From the NCBI GenBank assembly GCA_913040875.1, contig CAJWHX010000274.1:1-5243 (forward strand): DNA of 5,243 nucleotides, read 5' to 3'. How positions within the stretch are numbered: position 1 is the first letter of the stretch; every line of letters starts with the position of its first letter. Shown piece by piece: positions 1-4,996 of the stretch. The translations under genes were made by a program, and so were the position numbers. Source of the stretch: an uncultured Pseudomonadota bacterium. Lineage in GTDB: Bacteria; Myxococcota; UBA796. The notes below the pieces were generated by a model that searched no databases, had not been told where the DNA came from, and saw nothing but the letters and a program-made list of their open reading frames with translations.

Positions 1-1318
1 ATCCAGAAGCGTTCGCACTGAGAGCAGTGTTGGAGTAAGTGGGATCTGGGGATAGCACCACGGTTGGTTGAGATGGTGGTGTGTTCACTCGGAAAGTAAT
101 CAGATCTTCTGCGACAAGTCCGTTGGAATCTACAACAGAAAAGGTCACAGAATGAACACCGGCTGATATTGTGCTGCTTGGAAACTGAGAGATACCAGAT
201 GAATTGGCACTGCCCGAAAATAGTTCACCGTCGATGCTACTCGTCCAAGTGGTTTGCAATGTGTTGACGGCATCTTCGCCATCGGTAACAGTCCCTTGAA
301 ATACAACTAAGTCACCGATGTCGTAGATATCTCCATTGGTAGGGCTGTCTATGGTTGCAGTCGGTGGTTCACCAACGTGCAAGAATCTAGTGTCTTGACA
401 TATAGCACCCACTTCATCGGTAACTTGAAGCGTGATGACGTGCGTATTTGCTGAGAAACCAGAATACGAAAAGGAGAGGTTGCCAGCTGAGTTCATCGAA
501 CCTGTACCCAAGACCCCATCTTGATCAGATAGCCACTGCACTTGGAGATCGGTACTGGGTAGATCTGCATCGGTTGCAGTACCCGTGAACAATACGGTTT
601 CTCCTAGCAAAACGGTTTGCTGATCTTCTGGGGAGAGGATTTGACACTCGGGTACATTGTTTTCACCCCCGACCTGAATCACGACTTCCTCAACGGTTGT
701 TTTTCCAGCTGTGTCCGTGACCGAAAGTTCGATGGCATGTTGTCCCTCTGACAAATAGGTATAGTCAGATATCTCTCCGGAAGAATCCGGGATGGTGTTC
801 AAAACGAGGGTGCCGTCAATATTTGAAGACCATTCAATGGTGAGATCTTCTACGGCATCTTCGAGGTCTTCCACCATAGCGGAGAATTGAATTAGGTCAC
901 TAGAATAGTTTTGCTGACTGGGCACCGGAGTCAAAATGACGGCGACGGGTGCTTCCGTTGGATTGACGGTAATTGAAATTTCCTCCATGGCTCCCGAACC
1001 TTGTGGGTCTCTCACGGTAGCGATAATCGAAGAGTCTTCCGGTGTGAATACGGCTTCGCAAAATGCATCCCCTGCAGGACTTGGGATACTCCAGTCACAG
1101 ACAATTTCATCTCCAACGTACCAAGCTACTTGTAAATCTTCAAATGCATCGTCATCATCAGATACCTGTGCCCGAAAGTTCTCGATGTATCCCTCTTGAA
1201 GGCTTGCCCCATCTGAATGTGAAACGATACTGATTGTCGGTGCGATATTCTGTTGTTTTTCAATGACGCTTTCTCCCGTGCACGCAAGCAGGGCAATGAG
1301 ACTTGAAAATCTGATCAT
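1..1318 (-). CDS. Tandem Ig-like repeat lipoprotein, C-terminus cut by window edge
   Basis: The frame is open from ATG at 1318 to the left edge: 439 codons, no stop, so the protein continues outside. A GGAGAAC ribosome-binding site at 1321-1327 supports this start. Residues 1-13 form a short signal peptide with lipobox L-L-A-C; Cys13 would be lipidated, and Thr14 (not Asp) suggests an outer-membrane destination. The rest is about four modules of 90-95 residues (roughly 26-118, 123-216, 222-316, 317-412). Each has a P-x-x-x-I opening, a hydrophobic F-x-G/A-x-V-x-D strand, an acidic D-A-x-x-D/T-L turn, a W-x-S-x-x-D-G stretch and an H-x-I/V-x-L/F-x-V-x-D strand. This is the look of Ig-like/PKD-type beta-sandwich repeats found in surface proteins of Myxococcota-like bacteria. 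A fifth module starting near 417 (T-V-V-L-S-P-D-P) looks like a different subtype. A structural or adhesive surface role is inferred; no catalytic motif is visible. It lies 135 bp downstream of the next minus-strand gene and may have its own promoter. Confidence 0.8.
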   Translation of the reverse strand, partial: MIRFSSLIALLACTGESVIEKQQNIAPTISIVSHSDGASLQEGYIENFRAQVSDDDDAFEDLQVAWYVGDEIVCDWSIPSPAGDAFCEAVFTPEDSSIIATVRDPQGSGAMEEISITVNPTEAPVAVILTPVPSQQNYSSDLIQFSAMVEDLEDAVEDLTIEWSSNIDGTLVLNTIPDSSGEISDYTYLSEGQHAIELSVTDTAGKTTVEEVVIQVGGENNVPECQILSPEDQQTVLLGETVLFTGTATDADLPSTDLQVQWLSDQDGVLGTGSMNSAGNLSFSYSGFSANTHVITLQVTDEVGAICQDTRFLHVGEPPTATIDSPTNGDIYDIGDLVVFQGTVTDGEDAVNTLQTTWTSSIDGELFSGSANSSGISQFPSSTISAGVHSVTFSVVDSNGLVAEDLITFRVNTPPSQPTVVLSPDPTYSNTALSANASG

Positions 1319-1353
1319 GAGTTCTCCATTGTATAAAGATGACAGTACAAATC

Positions 1354-1382
1354 ATTCTATACATGTTGTATGTGTCTTGCAA
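1354..1382 (-). promoter_or_regulatory. Candidate sigma70-type promoter of the Ig-like lipoprotein gene
   Basis: Read on the minus strand, a -35-like TTGCAA (1377-1382) is separated by exactly 17 bp from TAGAAT (1354-1359), which matches the -10 consensus at five of six positions. Transcription would start near 1347, leaving a leader of about 30 nt before the ATG at 1318. The spacer contains a 13-bp dyad with arms ATACA/TGTAT (1359-1371), which could be an operator. The -35 match is only four of six, so this is a reasoned guess. It implies the lipoprotein can be expressed independently of the upstream gene. Confidence 0.4.
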
Positions 1383-1453
1383 TACGATTCCAATAGTCCA
1401 ACGGTATGTTTGAATGACTACTATGATCGTAAAGTCAGTGCACGAAGAAATCT

Positions 1454-2575
1454 TTAATACGGACTGGTTTGAGATGCATCAGGGTAACAGTTGCAATTTT
1501 CAATCACGGACGTGAGTATTGTGGCATGAAAATATGGATCGTTTACCATCTCCTTTTCTGCAGGTGTCAGGTGTTGCAACGTATAGATTGGATCATCCCA
1601 AAATTGTTTGAGTGCAACGAGACTACAACCAGAATTTTCCCAAGCTTTTTCGAAGTCGTCTACCATAGGAAATGGATCAAAACCGGATGAAGGTTCTACA
1701 GCAACTCTATGACGAAACAACAACTGTTCACCTGCTAACATTAACATACTGCATTCATTAAATCTTCGGTTACCAGATGAGTAGAATTGTTTTATTGCAC
1801 CGCCATCATCGTAAGACAGATAGAGTTGGTGTCCAAAGATACACATTGATTTTGCAAGGTCAGTGTCCTTAGACGATATCGGAGACCAAGATTCCGCGGG
1901 AAGGATTCCTTGCAGTACGGCAACTTCATAGGCTTCTCGTTCCATATTCAGCAAGTGGATACCCATTGCAGAGAATATGAAGACCTCCGTTCCTTGATAC
2001 AATCGAGCGAGGTGACGGACCTCTTTTAATGCAGGGAGAACGTCTTCATTTTGAATCCCTGTTGCCAACCGGACCTTAGCGACGGCTAATAATCCTTTAA
2101 CAAAAGGAATGGGCATCTCTGCCGGGGGCATTGTGGGAGGAGTCGACAGCAGTTCTGAATATGGTCCAGAAGATGTGGGATCCCAGTAGTCAAAGTTGAG
2201 TAAGCGGTTCAACAAATCATCTTCGGGGTACGCTTGGATATCCAAGGTGCTGAACTCGCTGTCACTGATCAATGCATGCTGTTCATCGGATAGACTGTTC
2301 CACCAAGTCTCTTGGTCGGGCTCAGAGTGACCTTCGTCGAGTGGTATATAAGGATTGAGGATTGTCCCTGCATCTGTAGTGCTTCCAGGTGGAAAAAATG
2401 CATCGATCGTCGAAATGTGATCAAAGTCTGTCAAGAGTGTGCGCAGTGCGGTCGGATGATAATGAAGATCCTTTACGTTGTAGGCTGAGACGGATTGTAA
2501 TAGGAATATGCCTATACCCCCAATAAGTGCACCGACTCCAACCAGTACTAGTACAATATACAAAATCCGTTTCAT
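1454..2575 (-). CDS. Unrecognised single-pass membrane-anchored protein, 373 aa
   Basis: I do not recognise this family. The ORF is complete from ATG at 2575 to TAA, with AAGG at 2583-2586 as a ribosome-binding site 7 bases before the start. The N-terminus has K2 and R3 followed by a strongly hydrophobic Gly/Val/Leu/Ile segment (about residues 4-30) with no lipobox Cys. It is therefore either an uncleaved anchor or a signal peptide cleaved near S-V-S-A-Y, with the bulk outside the cytoplasm. The exported part begins with an acidic, Pro/Ser/Thr-rich stretch (about 50-150). It continues into a helix-rich region with A-x-V-x-L-A and E-V-R-H-L-A-R-L-Y (about 158-215), reminiscent of alpha-helical repeat folds. 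Five cysteines (245, 275, 317, 361, 363) all lie in the C-terminal third, including C-N-C near the end, so disulfides are plausible. No enzyme motif is visible. It is divergent from argR across a 731-bp gap and lies upstream of the Ig-like lipoprotein on the same strand. It has no obvious promoter or terminator of its own. Confidence 0.7.
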   Translation of the reverse strand: MKRILYIVLVLVGVGALIGGIGIFLLQSVSAYNVKDLHYHPTALRTLLTDFDHISTIDAFFPPGSTTDAGTILNPYIPLDEGHSEPDQETWWNSLSDEQHALISDSEFSTLDIQAYPEDDLLNRLLNFDYWDPTSSGPYSELLSTPPTMPPAEMPIPFVKGLLAVAKVRLATGIQNEDVLPALKEVRHLARLYQGTEVFIFSAMGIHLLNMEREAYEVAVLQGILPAESWSPISSKDTDLAKSMCIFGHQLYLSYDDGGAIKQFYSSGNRRFNECSMLMLAGEQLLFRHRVAVEPSSGFDPFPMVDDFEKAWENSGCSLVALKQFWDDPIYTLQHLTPAEKEMVNDPYFHATILTSVIENCNCYPDASQTSPY

Positions 2576-2657
2576 GTTTAAACCTTGAAATGGGGGCAGG
2601 CAAATGATGCTGTGATCATCGTGAGAAGAACAAAATGGGTCTTTAAAAGTAGGATGA

Positions 2658-2684
2658 ACAGGCTTTTAGATTTAAGAAGCCTGT
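2658..2684. repeat. Hairpin-forming inverted repeat upstream of the membrane-protein gene
   Basis: ACAGGCTT (2658-2665) pairs perfectly with AAGCCTGT (2677-2684). Two more inner pairs (a U-G wobble and a U-A) give a stem of about 10 bp with a 7-nt loop. No clear T-run follows on either strand, so it is not a good intrinsic terminator. On the minus strand it would sit in the 5' leader of the 373-aa protein, if the promoter lies further upstream. It could be a leader structure, a weak terminator for plus-strand transcripts, or an operator. Confidence 0.5.
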
Positions 2685-2974
2685 GTTTCCATCGGACCTA
2701 AGTACCCCATCACCATCCCATTCAGGTTGAATATTCTTATCATCAAGTAAAGTGGGGAATAATAAGGGACTCAGAATCCATCCTTTTATTGAACGCCGAT
2801 TCAACTATATCAGATTGTTGGATATATTTTATACATACACATGTGAGAATGGATTTGAGCAGACCATAGATTGGCTATTGAAGACTCTCTTCTGTCTAAG
2901 AAACATTCTGGCAATAGTACAGAGCCATGTGATTACGATACAACCATTTGGAATTGGTTTATTTAAGAACACTA

Positions 2975-2987
2975 TGTACAGTGTACA
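2975..2987. repeat. Short palindrome TGTACA-G-TGTACA
   Basis: Two TGTACA hexamers, each self-complementary, flank a central G to make a 13-bp dyad. It agrees at 10 of 13 positions with TGCATAGTATACA at 3191-3203, inside the argR promoter dyad. It could be a binding site for a dimeric regulator or a chance word in AT-rich DNA. Confidence in function is low. Confidence 0.3.
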
Positions 2988-3187
2988 GTTGGGATTTTTA
3001 GAGGGTGTATACTTCAGAAATCTACTTTTAAAGTATAAATGCACGAGGTGAGATTTTGGATGAAGAACAATTATTATCAAATCCATTGACATAAAATAAA
3101 ATCAAAAAATAGCTGCGTGATCACTGTGGACTGTCGGATGACCAATGTGATCGACCATCCGTCGGTATGGATTATAGATTCTTCAAT

Positions 3188-3214
3188 ATGTGCATAGTAT
3201 ACATATATACACAT
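3188..3214. promoter_or_regulatory. Candidate operator dyad overlapping the argR promoter
   Basis: ATGTGCATA (3188-3196) and TATACACAT (3206-3214) are inverted repeats with one mismatch in nine, separated by 9 bp. The right arm overlaps the proposed -35 of argR. ArgR proteins commonly repress their own gene through AT-rich 18-bp ARG boxes, often in pairs. This dyad is AT-rich and well placed, but its half-sites do not closely match the E. coli TGAAT-type box. Autoregulation is therefore an inference from position and family. Confidence 0.4.
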
Positions 3215-3234
3215 AATTTATTCGTCCCTATAAC
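3206..3234 (+). promoter_or_regulatory. Candidate argR promoter
   Basis: TATACA (3206-3211, four of six to TTGACA) is followed 17 bp later by TATAAC (3229-3234, five of six to TATAAT). Transcription would start near 3241 with a leader of about 66 nt before the argR ATG. A competing -10-like TAGAAT at 3263-3268 has no matching -35 at normal spacing. Confidence 0.4.
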
Positions 3235-3306
3235 TTAGAGGTATGTATTTATGGGATGGTGATAGAATATGTAAGTGTAGACGTTTCATCAAGGTGAGAA
3301 CATAAT

Positions 3307-3711
3307 ATGTCGACATGGCAAAATACATTGGCTCAAATAATTATGCAGCGAGAGTACTCCACACAGCAGAGCCTTGTGGATGCCCTAGGAGAGGTTGGAT
3401 TCAGCGTTAATCAAGGCACTGTTTCTCGCGAGCTCAAGCGAATAGGGGTGCGTAAAGTTGGGGGCGTATATCGTTTGGGTGCCCGAATGAAACATGGTGT
3501 TCCCATCCATTCAATCGCCGTCATCGCGACTGGAACGATGGCTGTATTGAAGACTCAACCGGCGTTTGCGGCTGTCCTTGCTCACCGTATTGATTTTGGT
3601 GAGATTCCAGGTGTTTTGGGAACCATTGCCGGTGATGATACCGTGTTTGCAGCCCTGTTTGATCATTCTGCATATGGTCGTCTATGTGATTTTTTAGGCT
3701 ACTCAGAATAG
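3307..3711 (+). CDS. argR: ArgR-family arginine repressor, compact form
   Basis: This is a cytoplasmic, arginine-sensing DNA-binding repressor; family members bind as hexamers to ARG boxes. AAGGTGAG at 3291-3298 sits 8 bases before the ATG and fixes the start. Residues 1-57 form the winged helix-turn-helix: the helix around S18-T-Q-Q-S-L-V-D-A-L is followed by the recognition helix N35-Q-G-T-V-S-R-E-L (matching the family N-Q-S/G-T-V-S-R pattern) and a short wing ending V-Y-R-L. After a short linker (about 58-75) the ligand-binding and oligomerisation domain begins at T-M-A-V-L-K-T. It contains G105-T-I-A-G-D-D-T112, the hallmark arginine-contact motif, with D110 and D111 intact. At 134 residues it is shorter than E. 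coli ArgR (156), mainly in the linker and last helix. No arginine biosynthesis or catabolism gene is adjacent, so its targets lie elsewhere. It is divergent from the membrane-protein gene and convergent with the esterase gene. Family assignment is confident; regulation of arginine genes is inferred. Confidence 0.93.
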   Translation: MSTWQNTLAQIIMQREYSTQQSLVDALGEVGFSVNQGTVSRELKRIGVRKVGGVYRLGARMKHGVPIHSIAVIATGTMAVLKTQPAFAAVLAHRIDFGEIPGVLGTIAGDDTVFAALFDHSAYGRLCDFLGYSE

Positions 3712-3766
3712 CCCAATCCATTAAATAAAGGATGTTTGTTGCTCGGATGTCAATGGGACAGAATTC

Positions 3767-3787
3767 ATCGTTGAAGACATCAACGAT
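3767..3787. terminator. Hairpin between convergent argR and esterase genes
   Basis: ATCGTTGA (3767-3774) and TCAACGAT (3780-3787) form a perfect 8-bp stem with a 5-nt loop. It lies 55 bp after the argR stop and 7 bp after the esterase stop on the other strand, the expected place for a shared bidirectional terminator. Neither side has a strong T-run, so it may be inefficient or factor-assisted. Confidence 0.5.
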
Positions 3788-3794
3788 TGAGAAC

Positions 3795-4715
3795 TTATTG
3801 CCGAGCCTCTAACAAAAATTCGATAATTCTAGGATTGGTACCACCGTCAATATCTGGTGGCACTTCATGTCCTATATCGTTCATTCGGTAATGAATGACA
3901 CGCCGACCGTTGGAACAGTTTTCCCATTCCATCTTGACATGAGCACCCACATCTATCTCTGTAGGAGTCTCATCGCATCCATTGTGAGCAGCCCATGTGG
4001 CGGCACTTTCTTCTGCCGGCATGAAATCGTGTCCCAGTACGCCAATCCCACCTTCATATGGACACGCGTTGTCTTCGGTGCCCATAAATTGCATGACTGA
4101 GAGCGGTGCGCCATCGGGTTGTGGTTGATTTTCATACAATAGTTGGGACACCTGAGGTACAATCGCGACAAACAGGTCTGACTCAATGCCAATTTTGTGT
4201 GTCAGTGCAGATCCGTTGGAAAAGCCTGTACCAACTGGCTTAGAAACATCTACACCAGGAGTATCTTCCAATAAATCCATCATCATACGGACAAACTCAA
4301 CGTCATCAGCCTTCGAATCTTCTCGTCCGATATTCCAAGAGTTTTCAATTCCGTTCGGATAGACTCCAATAAATTCACTACTTTCGATACTTGGTGCATA
4401 TTGTTCAATGAATTGAGATCCATTTCCACCGGCCCCGTGAAAAGCAAAAAGTAAAGGTGTACTCCCAGAGCCGTCGAAATCTCTAGAGACATGGACTAGG
4501 AAGCTGCGTTCTACCATTTCACCTTCAACTTCTTGTTCAACGAAGATTTCGTTGACACCCGGTTCGAGGTCCAAAACGGTTTGGGACTCTTCTTGTTCTT
4601 CAGTATCCTCTGTGTCCTCTGTATCTTGTGTCTCTTCTTCTTGAGCAGTATCCTCTACTGTTTTTGTTCCTGTGCAGGCAGTGAGAAGACCAATGAGTGT
4701 GAGCCATGGGGTCAT
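3795..4715 (-). CDS. Secreted lipoprotein esterase, PHB depolymerase / feruloyl esterase (LpqC-like) family
   Basis: A complete 306-aa alpha/beta-hydrolase, predicted to cleave ester bonds outside the cytoplasm. The ATG at 4715 follows GGAGAAC (4719-4725). Residues 1-14 are a very short signal with lipobox L11-T-A-C14; unusually there is no Lys or Arg before the hydrophobic core. An acidic Thr/Glu/Asp-rich linker (about 18-47, with D-T-E-D-T repeats) would hold the enzyme off the membrane. The catalytic domain shows the oxyanion-hole motif H93-G-A-G-G, the family-typical D137-D-V-E-F-V, the nucleophile elbow G164-F-S166-N-G, the acid D215 in M-G-T-E-D-N-A-C-P-Y, and the base H283 in G-H-E-V-P. 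Cys247 and Cys267 match the paired cysteines common in this family. The triad S166-D215-H283 is therefore complete. The substrate cannot be read from sequence: polyhydroxyalkanoate, acetyl or feruloyl plant-polymer esters, or other esters are all possible. It is convergent with argR and divergent from the lysE-like fragment. Confidence 0.88.
   Translation of the reverse strand: MTPWLTLIGLLTACTGTKTVEDTAQEEETQDTEDTEDTEEQEESQTVLDLEPGVNEIFVEQEVEGEMVERSFLVHVSRDFDGSGSTPLLFAFHGAGGNGSQFIEQYAPSIESSEFIGVYPNGIENSWNIGREDSKADDVEFVRMMMDLLEDTPGVDVSKPVGTGFSNGSALTHKIGIESDLFVAIVPQVSQLLYENQPQPDGAPLSVMQFMGTEDNACPYEGGIGVLGHDFMPAEESAATWAAHNGCDETPTEIDVGAHVKMEWENCSNGRRVIHYRMNDIGHEVPPDIDGGTNPRIIEFLLEARQ
4603..4629. 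repeat. Three 9-bp tandem units encoding the acidic linker
   Basis: GTATCCTCT, GTGTCCTCT and GTATCTTGT lie head to tail inside the esterase gene and encode the E-D-T/Q-D-T repeats of the linker. Units are in-frame multiples of three, so copy-number change would alter linker length without breaking the protein. Confidence 0.6.
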
Positions 4716-4743
4716 AATGTTCTCCAGTGTGATTTTGTGGTCC

Positions 4744-4749
4744 AGTATA
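4744..4749 (-). promoter_or_regulatory. Possible -10 element for the esterase gene
   Basis: On the minus strand, TATACT matches the -10 consensus at five of six positions, 28 bp before the start codon. No good -35 is found at 16-18 bp, and the nearest TTGGCA is too far upstream at 23 bp. Low confidence. The 128-bp gap it lies in separates two divergent genes and must hold both promoters. Confidence 0.25.
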
Positions 4750-4843
4750 CTCGATGTGGGTTAGGAAGTGACTGCCAAAATGATTTGTAACTTGAGTCTA
4801 TGGCAATTAATTTCAATGTGCATCTAAGTCCAAGAGAGATAGA

Positions 4844-4996
4844 GTGGAAAGTTCGGCATGGATTTCAATCGCCTCCATTTGCGCCGTCGGTGCAATGTCA
4901 CCGGGGCCCAGTTTGGCCGTTGTGATTCGCAATACAATTGCCGGTGGTCGATTGCAAGGTGTACTGACTGGCGTGGGTCATGCACTCGGTGTGGGG
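4844..4996 (+). CDS. LysE/RhtB-family amino-acid exporter, N-terminal fragment
   Basis: Starting at GTG 4844, with a weak purine-rich AAGAGAGA just upstream, about 51 codons match the start of LysE/RhtB-family inner-membrane exporters. They show a first hydrophobic helix (W-I-S-I-A-S-I-C-A-V-G-A-M), the signature S19-P-G-P-S-L at its end, then R-N-T-I-A-G-G-R-L-Q-G-V-L-T-G-V-G-H-A-L-G-V-G. Family members are about 200 residues with five to six membrane helices and export amino acids or small metabolites. After about 4996 the frame loses all similarity to the family, becomes Arg/Gly/Trp-rich and stops at 5060-5062. The gene is therefore cut to roughly a quarter of its length by the junction described separately. 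In context it is divergent from the esterase gene. Local G+C (36 of 60 at 4861-4920) is already above that of the genes to its left. The family is fairly sure; the substrate is unknown. Confidence 0.8.
4980..4996. other. LysE-UbiD junction zone with possible microhomology
   Basis: In frame 4844+3n this stretch still reads as expected for LysE (H-A-L-G-V-G). In frame 4980+3n it already reads as expected for UbiD (M-H-S-V-W-G). The switch between two unrelated genes therefore falls within about 17 bp that suit both. This is what a join at short shared sequence looks like, whether made by an assembler or by illegitimate recombination. The limits are estimated from family patterns recalled from memory. 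Confidence 0.6.

Larger units (their letters stand above)
2709..3263. repeat. Pair of 13-bp inverted repeats bracketing the AT-rich intergenic core
   Basis: ATCACCATCCCAT at 2709-2721 is the exact reverse complement of ATGGGATGGTGAT at 3251-3263. The coordinates given span the pair. Read in the direction of transcription, the same 13-mer lies upstream of both divergent genes: about 43 bp before argR and about 133 bp before the membrane-protein gene. This could be a shared regulatory site or the terminal repeats of a small non-autonomous element. No target-site duplication is visible next to the repeats, which argues against the second option. Similarity does not extend clearly beyond the 13 bp. 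Confidence 0.5.
2576..3306. other. AT-rich divergent intergenic region without a convincing gene
   Basis: This 731-bp stretch separates the minus-strand membrane protein from plus-strand argR. Base composition is low in G+C (20 of 60 at 2821-2880). Overlapping open frames on both strands (2752-3051 plus from GTG; 2829-3092 minus) encode I/F/Y/L-rich sequence without domain motifs or good ribosome-binding sites, so I do not call them. It does hold a hairpin (2658-2684), a 13-bp inverted repeat pair (2709-2721 and 3251-3263), a palindrome (2975-2987) and a dyad over the argR promoter (3188-3214). A perfect TTGACA lies at 3086-3091 but has only weak -10 candidates (ATAGCT/TAGCTG near 3110). It is followed by a locally less AT-rich patch (about 3111-3170) with GTGATCAC (3117-3124) and a CGGATG/CATCCG stem (3135-3140 with 3156-3161). 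A small RNA from that patch is possible but unproven. Confidence 0.65.

Noticed and set aside
936..1690. Three plus-strand open frames (936-1199, 1263-1457, 1469-1690)
   Set aside because: They are antisense to the Ig-like lipoprotein and the membrane protein, or run across the gap between them, and they lack motifs and start signals.
2752..3051. 99-codon plus-strand open frame from GTG in the intergenic region
   Set aside because: It has no ribosome-binding site and no domain motif, and its composition is biased to I/F/Y/L as expected from AT-rich noncoding DNA. An equally long frame overlaps it on the other strand.
2829..3092. 87-codon minus-strand open frame in the same region
   Set aside because: Same reasons: AT-driven composition, no motif, and overlap with an opposite frame of equal quality.
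2709..3263. Insertion sequence or MITE between the 13-bp inverted repeats
   Set aside because: There is no transposase, no visible target-site duplication and only 13 bp of terminal similarity. It is kept as an unexplained repeat pair rather than called a mobile element.
3521..3721. 66-codon minus-strand open frame over argR
   Set aside because: It is antisense to a confidently identified ArgR domain; its Gln/His-rich composition is a by-product of the coding strand.
3867..4790. Open frames on both strands inside and upstream of the esterase gene (3867-4100, 3953-4192, 4283-4492, 4533-4790)
   Set aside because: All overlap a complete esterase with an intact catalytic triad; none shows a motif or a ribosome-binding site.
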